DNA from: Clostridia bacterium
GTDB lineage: Bacteria > Bacillota > Clostridia > Oscillospirales > CAG-272
Reading direction: 5' to 3'
Assembly: GCA_900769475.1 (NCBI GenBank)
Contig: CAAGGQ010000021.1
Coordinates: 1-10,000 of the forward strand
DNA length: 10,000 bases
The position numbers and the translations under genes are program-made. This document shows positions 5,743 to 10,000 of the stretch, piece after piece (within the stretch, counting starts at the first letter, position 1; each line of letters opens with the position of its first letter). Below the pieces are notes generated by a model. That model made no database searches. It saw nothing but the letters and a program-made list of their open reading frames with translations, and had not been told where the DNA came from.

Positions 5743-6832
5743 ATTTTTCCTTGGCAACATAGGATTCCCCGAGGAACAGGACCTCAATATCGCCATTGTC
5801 GGTTTTCAGGGTCAAGTGACGGGAGCCTCCCACTTGGTTTTCCAGATTGGTCTTGCCCGTATCGCAATCTATATCGATGCTGTAATCGCCTCGGTTTCCA
5901 TGAACGTACGCTTTCAGCGTTCCGTTGTCGGAGGTCAGGGTAAGGTTTTGGGCGTCCACACAGCCGAGGAGATAAATGTTGCCGTTATCGGTCTCGGCTA
6001 ACAGCGTGGTGGCTTGCATCCGCCCGGCGCTTTGGATTCGCCCATTGTCGGTCTCCATCTCTATCATTTCGGTTTGCAGATCGCCGCTCACTTCAATGGT
6101 GCCGTTGGAGGAAAGCAGTGTGACCTTTTCCGTAGCCACCCCGCCCTGCAAGAAGATGCTTCCGTTATCGGTCTCGGCATAAATCGAGGCGACGTGCACC
6201 GTTCCAAGCTGAATTCGGCCGTTGTCGGTATGGCAAGAAAAGCTACCGCTGCAGGTAATGTAGGAGGTATCGGCAAAGAAGATCGAGCCGTTGTCGCTTT
6301 GCAGATGCACGTAGCGGGTGCTACAGACGGTGCCGCCTGTTACGGGCTTCCCTTCCCCGTCCTTTTCATTGCTGGTTTCCACCGAGATCGTTCCGTTATC
6401 CGAGAAAATGGCCAGATGATAGGTACGCTCCATGGGCAAATAGACCTGCACCTTGGGATCGGCAAAGGGAAAGAGGGAGATCAGGTTGCGATGCCAGATC
6501 GGCTTTTCGGTCATCGTTACGCCGTTCTCTTTCTCGGTCACCGTCACCTCATTTCTGGGGTTCCCGTTTCGATCGGTGAGGAGGGGGTACTCGATGGACA
6601 GTTCCTCCAGCCCCTCCACGAAAGTGATCTGAACGTCGGCATTGGCAAAATAAAGCTCCACGCGATCAAAGGAGGCGTTGGTGGGCTCGGTATAGTACTG
6701 TGGCACCACGTTGGTATCGGAAAAAGCGAAAATATCCCAGTCCACCGCGGCAAGGGCAACACAAAACACAATGCCTCCCGCAACCAGCAAAAGGATGCCC
6801 AGAATGGAAAACGATTTCAACAGTTTACTCAT
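5741..6832 (-). CDS. DUF4097 family repeat protein with N-terminal membrane anchor
   Basis: The 363-residue protein has an N-terminal hydrophobic segment (about residues 8-30, SFSILGILLLVAGGIVFCVA), which should act as an uncleaved signal anchor and place the rest outside the membrane. From about residue 145 it becomes a ladder of NG-centred repeats: SDNGTI, SDNGSI, TDNGRI, TDNGSI, SSNGTI, TDNGRI, TDNGNI, SDNGTL and TDNGDI. In the central part they lie almost exactly 20 residues apart (203, 222, 242, 262, 282, 302), typical of the beta-solenoid of DUF4097 (adhesin-like) proteins. The start at 6832 overlaps the stop of the DUF1700 gene as ATGA. The open frame continues upstream to 7273, but only as a shadow of that gene. 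It is the last gene of a PadR-DUF1700-DUF4097 operon. Such modules are often tied to envelope stress, but the exact function is unknown. Confidence 0.9.
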   Translation of the reverse strand: MSKLLKSFSILGILLLVAGGIVFCVALAAVDWDIFAFSDTNVVPQYYTEPTNASFDRVELYFANADVQITFVEGLEELSIEYPLLTDRNGNPRNEVTVTEKENGVTMTEKPIWHRNLISLFPFADPKVQVYLPMERTYHLAIFSDNGTISVETSNEKDGEGKPVTGGTVCSTRYVHLQSDNGSIFFADTSYITCSGSFSCHTDNGRIQLGTVHVASIYAETDNGSIFLQGGVATEKVTLLSSNGTIEVSGDLQTEMIEMETDNGRIQSAGRMQATTLLAETDNGNIYLLGCVDAQNLTLTSDNGTLKAYVHGNRGDYSIDIDCDTGKTNLENQVGGSRHLTLKTDNGDIEVLFLGESYVAKEK

Positions 6833-7392
6833 TTTGCTCCCCCCTTCCAAAAGCCTTTCAGACCGAGCGCCAGTCCCATGGCGCAATATTTTGTGGCGTA
6901 TCCAAAGCCAACGAGCATCAATAGTCCCGCTCCTGCCAGACCAAGACCACAGCCCAGCACGGCCAGGCCATAGCTTGCCACCGCAAATTGGAAGGCACTC
7001 CAAACACAAAGGAAGAGCCCGCCCAGAGCAACGCCAACGCCGGAAGCCGACAGCGCGCCAAAGGCAACGATCACACCACCAAAGGCAAGAGCCAAGGGCA
7101 TAATGATCAAAATACCAAGGATCCACTTTGTGATCTGCCAACCGATGGCCGTTTTTTTCGTGGAACGACGTGCCATGGGCGCTCCATCCAATTCCTCCCG
7201 TTCCTCGGCCAGGATCCGACGGGCGCAGTCCTCGGGAGAGCCAAACTCCAACAGGATCGCTTCCTCCGACCAACCGGCCTCCAGCTTGTCACCGTACATT
7301 TCTCTATAATACTCCAGGATCTGCATCCGTTCTTTCCGCGGAAGCACCTTCAACTGCCGAAACAGCTGTTTTTCCCATTGCTTCATTCGCAT
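6829..7392 (-). CDS. DUF1700 (HAAS domain) membrane protein
   Basis: The 187-residue protein has an N-terminal helical cytoplasmic domain (about 4-65): an LPRKERMQILEYYREMYGDK block, then the characteristic EEAILLEFGSPEDCARRIL. Three hydrophobic segments follow (about 88-112, 116-138, 142-165), rich in Gly and Ala. This is the architecture of DUF1700/HAAS proteins, which commonly sit between a PadR regulator and a DUF4097 protein. The first ATG (7392) lies six bases after GGAGG and overlaps the end of the PadR gene by 10 bases. A second ATG two codons later is too far from the site to be preferred. The stop overlaps the DUF4097 start by four bases, so all three proteins are probably made in coupled fashion. 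The biochemical role is unknown; a role in sensing or adjusting the membrane is inferred from the family. Confidence 0.9.
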   Translation of the reverse strand: MRMKQWEKQLFRQLKVLPRKERMQILEYYREMYGDKLEAGWSEEAILLEFGSPEDCARRILAEEREELDGAPMARRSTKKTAIGWQITKWILGILIIMPLALAFGGVIVAFGALSASGVGVALGGLFLCVWSAFQFAVASYGLAVLGCGLGLAGAGLLMLVGFGYATKYCAMGLALGLKGFWKGGAK

Positions 7393-7703
7393 ACGTTCCC
7401 TCCTCGCGTGATGAAATCGCTGATCTTGCGAAACTCGTTCATCGCTTCGATAAAATCCTGAATCTTTTTGCGCCCCAGAGGCGTGATCTTGAAATACTTT
7501 CGTAAGCGTCCATTATATTCCTCGCTCCGCGTAGTCACCGCGCCGCTGCTTTCCAGGCGACGCAGGATGGGATACAGGGTGGACTCGGAGATCTCAACGT
7601 AGGGAGCCAGATCCGAAATGATCTTGTAGCCGTAGGATTCCTTCTCCCGAATGGCCGAAAGCACGCAAACCTCTAAAAGCCCTTTTTTTAACTGTACGTC
7701 CAT
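7383..7703 (-). CDS. PadR family transcriptional regulator
   Basis: The 106-residue winged-helix repressor begins MDVQLKKGLLEVCVLSAIRE. It continues with the PadR hallmarks ESYGYKIISDL (about residues 23-33), STLYPILRRLESSGAVTTR (recognition helix and wing start, about 41-59) and NGRLRKYFKITPLGRKKI. It lacks the long C-terminal helical domain of larger PadR proteins and so belongs to the short subfamily. I placed the start at 7703 because AAAGGGGG (7711-7718) lies seven bases before it. The longer frame from a GTG at 7721 would translate that site, and an ATG at 7709 almost touches it. As first gene of the operon it most likely represses its own promoter; a 10-bp palindrome covers the -10 box. 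Confidence 0.92.
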   Translation of the reverse strand: MDVQLKKGLLEVCVLSAIREKESYGYKIISDLAPYVEISESTLYPILRRLESSGAVTTRSEEYNGRLRKYFKITPLGRKKIQDFIEAMNEFRKISDFITRGGNVCE

Positions 7704-7710
7704 CGTCATA

Positions 7711-7718
7711 CCCCCTTT
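7711..7718 (-). promoter_or_regulatory. Ribosome binding site that fixes the PadR start
   Basis: AAAGGGGG on the minus strand is seven bases from the ATG at 7703 and only one base from the ATG at 7709. This favours 7703. Confidence 0.75.
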
Positions 7719-7721
7719 CAC

Positions 7722-7755
7722 ATAATATTATACATTGCGCAGTATTGTTTGTCAA
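7722..7755 (-). promoter_or_regulatory. Promoter of the PadR operon with palindromic operator candidate
   Basis: On the minus strand TTGACA (7750-7755) and TATAAT (7727-7732) are 17 bases apart, a perfect sigma-A promoter. The sequence ATAATATTAT (7722-7731) is a perfect 10-bp palindrome overlapping the -10 box, a plausible site for autorepression by PadR. Palindromes this AT-rich can arise by chance. Confidence 0.88.
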
Positions 7756-7766
7756 GAGGATTTAAG

Positions 7767-7791
7767 AAAAAAAGGACCGCCGAAGCGGTCC
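7767..7791 (-). terminator. Terminator of the nrdR-DUF5131 operon
   Basis: On the minus strand GGACCGC and GCGGTCC (plus coordinates 7774-7780 and 7785-7791) form a 7-bp GC-rich stem closed by a stable TTCG tetraloop, followed by seven T residues. It begins 11 bases after the DUF5131 stop and separates this operon from the PadR promoter just beyond. Confidence 0.93.
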
Positions 7792-7802
7792 GAAAATTCC
7801 AA

Positions 7803-8537
7803 TCAGAGCAATATTTTTTTGCGGGTATAGTCGATACCCGCCTTTTTGGCTTGGCTTTGCTGTTGACGGCGTGGGATGCGATAAAGTCTTCCCTCCCGAC
7901 GTAGTAGTGCTCCGGTTTGATGATAGTGAAAGTTCACATTGGCCTCGCGACAGGACTGCGCGATCTCCTCCACCCAGGCAAAGTCGCAGGGGCGTGCTCC
8001 CTCCCCCGACTCGCCGCCCACCGTAACCTCTTCGATCCGATTCCCCGTCAGATAGGGGCGCAGATCGATGGCAGAGAGCAGAGGCTCGCAAACGATCCAG
8101 CGGTGACGGATGGGAAGCTCCAGGAAGATGGGCAAGCGCTGATCGACGCGGGCTTGATTCTCGCAGGTGCACCCAATGGTTACGTTATCGTAGCCCTCCC
8201 CCCAATCGGACGGAAGAAGCGCCGACAACCGATGGATCCGCTTGGTAAAGAACACGAAATGAAGATCCTGCCGCAGGCGCATCATGCGCCAGACATCCTC
8301 TCGCCAAGCGTCGGCCCCCTCCAGCAAAAAATCCGAGGAGAAGCAGGTATATACTATCTCCCCCGAGGGGATCTTGTAGCCGGTCTTGCCCTCGCGCAGT
8401 GGCAGAAGAAAATCGGCGTTGAGATGAAGCTCTCCGCCGCTTTTCTCGTGAGAGGCATCGATGCGAAAGACGTAGCAATGGGCACATCCCTCGCTGATCC
8501 TTTCACAACCGTGCCAAGGGTTCCAAGAAACACTCAT
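7803..8537 (-). CDS. DUF5131 / phage Gp37-Gp68 family three-Cys-motif protein
   Basis: The 244-residue protein opens with the family signature WNPWHGCERISEGCAHCY, giving cysteines at 11, 18 and 21 (Cx6CxxC), which resembles a radical-SAM cluster motif. Further landmarks fit PF07505: FFTKR (96-100), CENQ (125-128, the GVSVENQ position), EPLL (151-154), GGESGEGARPC (174-184) and HYHQTG (204-209, where many members have KQWG). The ATG at 8537 has an AGGAG site five bases upstream and overlaps the nrdR stop as ATGA, so it is probably translated in coupling with nrdR. Related proteins often occur beside a three-Cys-motif partner gene (TcmP) in phages or islands; no such gene is seen here. The reaction is unknown. 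An iron-sulfur cluster is inferred from the motif only. Confidence 0.88.
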   Translation of the reverse strand: MSVSWNPWHGCERISEGCAHCYVFRIDASHEKSGGELHLNADFLLPLREGKTGYKIPSGEIVYTCFSSDFLLEGADAWREDVWRMMRLRQDLHFVFFTKRIHRLSALLPSDWGEGYDNVTIGCTCENQARVDQRLPIFLELPIRHRWIVCEPLLSAIDLRPYLTGNRIEEVTVGGESGEGARPCDFAWVEEIAQSCREANVNFHYHQTGALLRREGRLYRIPRRQQQSQAKKAGIDYTRKKILL

Positions 8538-9001
8538 GAATTCTCCTGGTCAGTCATGGAATCGATCTTTAAGCCGTTCAATTCCTCCAGGAAGGTATCA
8601 ATATCCTTAAACTCCCGATACACCGAGGCAAAGCGCACGTAGGCCACCTCGTCCCGATGCTTGAGCTTGGCCATAACCATTTCGCCCAGCTCCACCGAGG
8701 AGACCTCCTGACGCAGGGTGTTTTGTAGCTCCCCCTCGATCTCGTTGACCAGGGACACCGCGTCCACGGGACGCTTCTGGGTTGCCTTCATCACACCGGC
8801 CAGCAGCTTTTGCTTATCAAACAGTTCCTTGCCGCCGTTCTTTTTGATAACGATAATGGGAAGCGTTTCGATCATTTCAAACGTGGTAAACCGTCTTTGG
8901 CAGGAAAGACATTCTCTGCGGCGGCGAATACTGTTATTCTCAGCCACGGGGCGGGAATCCACCACCTTGCTTTCCTCCCACCCGCAAGCGGGACATTTCA
9001 T
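8534..9001 (-). CDS. nrdR: Transcriptional repressor NrdR
   Basis: NrdR is a nucleotide-sensing repressor of ribonucleotide reductase genes. The 155-residue protein has an N-terminal zinc ribbon (C3, C6, C31, C34) with MKCPACGWEESKVVDSRP and the RRRRECLSCQRRFTTFE segment. The ATP-cone domain follows from about residue 48 (PIIVIKKNGGKELFDKQKLL, later VAYVRFASVYREFKDIDTF). Length and all key residues are normal. The start at 9001 is the standard one for the family, although the ribosome site is weak (AGGG, 11 bases upstream). No ribonucleotide reductase gene is in the window, and I saw no NrdR box in its own promoter. The downstream DUF5131 gene overlaps it by four bases. Confidence 0.96.
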   Translation of the reverse strand: MKCPACGWEESKVVDSRPVAENNSIRRRRECLSCQRRFTTFEMIETLPIIVIKKNGGKELFDKQKLLAGVMKATQKRPVDAVSLVNEIEGELQNTLRQEVSSVELGEMVMAKLKHRDEVAYVRFASVYREFKDIDTFLEELNGLKIDSMTDQENS

Positions 9002-9013
9002 AATAGGTACCCT

Positions 9014-9029
9014 AAAGCGAAGTCGCTTT
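9014..9029. promoter_or_regulatory. Hairpin in the nrdR leader
   Basis: AAAGCG (9014-9019) and CGCTTT (9024-9029) form a 6-bp stem with a 4-base loop in the untranslated leader, just upstream of the weak ribosome site. On the plus strand it is followed by a T-rich run and would look like a terminator, but no plus-strand gene lies upstream. It may influence nrdR translation. Confidence 0.45.
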
Positions 9030-9072
9030 TCCTTTTTTCATGGGATTTGAGTGCATGGCACCCTTTCCCTTT

Positions 9073-9101
9073 ATTTTACCATAAAGTATTGAAAATGTAA
9101 A
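9073..9101 (-). promoter_or_regulatory. Probable promoter of nrdR
   Basis: On the minus strand TTTACA (9096-9101) and TAAAAT (9073-9078) are 17 bases apart, each one mismatch from consensus. The start near 9066 gives a leader of about 65 bases that contains the hairpin at 9014-9029. Confidence 0.75.
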
Positions 9102-9122
9102 GAGTTTTTTTCGTTTTTTCTC

Positions 9123-9401
9123 TCAAACCACCTTCAGATCCTCCAAAACCTCCCGCAAAGAGCAGGGGGTGACCGCACCGCGGACGATTTTGGAGTAAAC
9201 CTCCCAGGCGCGCAGAAGATCCTCTCCCAGATAAGAATCGGCGCGCTCACCGCGTAGCTCAATGGAAATGAGATACCGCGTTTGCCGCATACAACGCTCG
9301 GCTATGAACCGATAGAGCAAGGAAAGCCCTCCAAAGAGAACGGCCTCCTCCTGCAAGATCATTTGCTCGTGATCCCCCGGGTGGATTGCGTGTTTATTCA
9401 T
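9123..9401 (-). CDS. Small DUF6514-like protein
   Basis: The 92-residue soluble protein has no signal peptide or membrane helix. Its C-terminal half (RYLISIELRGERADSYLGED, then AWEVYSKIVRGAVTPCSLRE and VLEDL) follows a pattern I associate with DUF6514 proteins of Clostridia: a short beta strand pair, an acidic stretch, then a helix with IVRGxVTPCxLxxVLEDL. The assignment rests on recall, not on a search. The start at 9401 is preceded by GGAGGA eight bases upstream, and an extended -10 promoter lies farther upstream. It appears to be transcribed alone. No clear terminator separates it from the nrdR promoter 22 bases beyond its stop, so read-through into nrdR is possible. Function is unknown. 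Confidence 0.7.
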   Translation of the reverse strand: MNKHAIHPGDHEQMILQEEAVLFGGLSLLYRFIAERCMRQTRYLISIELRGERADSYLGEDLLRAWEVYSKIVRGAVTPCSLREVLEDLKVV

Positions 9402-9441
9402 GTGCTCTTCCTCCTTTTTTGCAGATCATAGGTCCGCTTTT

Positions 9442-9450
9442 ATTATAGCA
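9442..9450 (-). promoter_or_regulatory. Extended -10 promoter of the DUF6514-like gene
   Basis: TGCTATAAT on the minus strand (TATAAT at 9442-9447, TG motif at 9449-9450) is an extended -10 element. No good -35 box stands 17 bases upstream, which fits a promoter that depends on the TG motif. Confidence 0.65.
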
Positions 9451-9513
9451 TACGCGAGGAAGCCACAAATCTTAACACTTCTTCCCTCTTTTTTGGCAAT
9501 TCCACCAATAAAA

Positions 9514-9537
9514 GGAAGGATCCGAGGCGATCCTTCC
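9514..9537 (-). terminator. Orphan terminator-like hairpin, minus strand
   Basis: GGAAGGATC (9514-9522) pairs with GATCCTTCC (9529-9537) around a 6-base loop. The T run (TTTTATT) follows only on the minus strand. No minus-strand gene ends here; the next gene to the right is on the plus strand. It may block antisense transcription or end an unseen small RNA. Confidence 0.6.
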
Positions 9538-9625
9538 CCATATATAGAATAATTATTCACGAAGACAGGTATATGTATTCAATTATTTCTCGCTTTTTGG
9601 GAAAGAAAAATTTTATATACAGAAA
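9538..9625. other. AT-rich intergenic stretch, nothing recognised
   Basis: Between the orphan hairpin and the next promoter region I see only AT-rich DNA, with no open frame, promoter or convincing repeat. Confidence 0.4.
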
Positions 9626-9661
9626 ATGCAAAGGGATCCTCATTTGGGAAAATCTTTGCAT
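9626..9661. repeat. Inverted repeat at the -35 box, operator candidate
   Basis: ATGCAAAG (9626-9633) and CTTTGCAT (9654-9661) form a perfect 8-bp inverted repeat, with 20 bases between the arms. The last base is the first T of the -35 box. The arm centres are 28 bases apart, so dimer binding across arms or two half-sites is possible. No regulator gene is adjacent in the window. Confidence 0.55.
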
Positions 9662-9690
9662 TGACAAGAGATTCCCTTCCCTGGTATAAT
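9661..9690 (+). promoter_or_regulatory. Promoter of the membrane-protein gene at 9758
   Basis: TTGACA (9661-9666) and TATAAT (9685-9690) are 18 bases apart, and TGG directly before the -10 gives an extended -10 (TGGTATAAT). The predicted start is near 9697, leaving a leader of about 60 bases. Confidence 0.85.
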
Positions 9691-9705
9691 GATAAAGAAG
9701 AAAAT

Positions 9706-9737
9706 ATTCATTTTTTCAAAAATGAATGAAGATTCAT
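9706..9737 (+). promoter_or_regulatory. Leader hairpin with a competing alternative
   Basis: ATTCATTTTT (9706-9715) is followed after two bases by its perfect complement AAAAATGAAT (9718-9727). The ATGAAT end can instead pair with ATTCAT at 9732-9737. The mRNA leader can thus adopt two exclusive folds just before the ribosome site (9745-9752). Both folds are weak A-U stems. Confidence 0.4.
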
Positions 9738-9757
9738 CCATTGGAAAGGAGGCATCG

Positions 9758-10000
9758 ATGATCAAACGAATGAAAAAGCAACGCCCGCGCCTCTCTTCCC
9801 GCCTGTTACATCTGGAATTTGCATGGCTCACCTGTATTTTAGTCTTGTTTTTAAGGGAATATGCCATCCAACACGCCGCCGATCCCCTCTATGCCAACCA
9901 TTATTACGCCGAGGCGGCAGAATACATCATCGGCGCCTTTGCCATTGCCCTGATCTCAGCCATGCTGATCCGCCTTCTGGAGCTGGAGCGGGAAAGAAAT
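9758..10000 (+). CDS. Small membrane protein of unknown function, 3' end outside the window
   Basis: The ATG at 9758 is preceded by AAAGGAGG (9745-9752) five bases upstream. Eighty-one codons are visible and the frame runs off the end. The product opens with a very basic stretch (MIKRMKKQRPRLSSR), followed by a hydrophobic segment (about residues 19-33, LEFAWLTCILVLFLR). A polar part rich in Tyr and His (about 36-53) comes next, then a second hydrophobic segment (about 56-72, EYIIGAFAIALISAMLI). This suggests a two-helix or larger inner-membrane protein with a cytoplasmic N-terminus. No family is recognised. The frame is also open upstream (ATGs at 9722 and 9689), but the 9689 ATG overlaps the -10 box and neither has a ribosome site. 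Confidence 0.8.
   Translation, partial: MIKRMKKQRPRLSSRLLHLEFAWLTCILVLFLREYAIQHAADPLYANHYYAEAAEYIIGAFAIALISAMLIRLLELERERN

Noticed and set aside
6833..7273. N-terminal extension of the DUF4097 frame to 7273
   Set aside because: This part is out-of-frame sequence within the DUF1700 gene and shows no domain. The ATGA overlap at 6829-6832 marks the true start.
7917..8642. 241-codon plus-strand open frame
   Set aside because: It is antisense to the DUF5131 gene and the end of nrdR; no ribosome site.
9640..9867. 75-codon minus-strand open frame
   Set aside because: It is antisense to the promoter and start of the membrane-protein gene, with no ribosome site and low-complexity content.
1..10000. 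CRISPR array, tRNA or rRNA genes, known defence systems
   Set aside because: No spaced direct-repeat array, cloverleaf, rRNA segment or recognisable defence gene set was seen on either strand.

Overview
The window looks like a chromosomal segment from a low-to-mid-GC Firmicute, most likely a gut Clostridia lineage. Supporting signs are strong AGGAGG-type ribosome sites, TTGACA-N17-TATAAT promoters, and families common in that group (NrdR, PadR/DUF1700/DUF4097, ABC exporter with DUF1854, DUF6514-like). The lineage is inferred from gene content and style; no 16S rRNA gene is present.

Layout: (1) Positions 1-1615 are AT-rich, sparsely coding and accessory in character. A minus-strand gene of unknown function (1076-507) runs into a second open frame (540-1) that encodes a coiled coil plus a Cys-containing surface-protein-type repeat. 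The two look like one gene split by a frameshift. About 540 noncoding bases follow, with inverted repeats, an 11-bp tandem repeat and hairpins. This stretch ends directly downstream of rpsI and may be the edge of an integrated element. (2) Positions 1616-2550 hold the core rplM-rpsI ribosomal operon on the minus strand, with an excellent promoter and terminator. (3) Positions 2784-5742 hold a plus-strand operon: a 758-aa ABC exporter half-transporter with an unusual N-terminal PH-like region and zinc ribbon, followed by its DUF1854 partner. It ends in a 19-bp perfect-stem terminator shared with the convergent operon. (4) Positions 5741-7755 hold a minus-strand three-gene operon with overlapping cistrons: PadR repressor, DUF1700 membrane protein and DUF4097 repeat protein. 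This is a typical self-regulated envelope module. (5) Positions 7767-9101 hold nrdR coupled by an ATGA overlap to a phage Gp37/Gp68 (DUF5131) three-Cys protein. (6) Positions 9123-9447 hold a small DUF6514-like gene. (7) From 9661 a plus-strand gene for a small membrane protein starts and runs off the window, preceded by an inverted repeat and a leader hairpin.

The ABC/DUF1854 pair and the PadR module are each self-contained. No defence system, CRISPR array, tRNA or complete mobile element was found. The points most worth a second look are the split gene and element boundary at the left end, the leader reading frame overlapping the exporter start, and the nrdR-coupled three-Cys protein with no visible partner.
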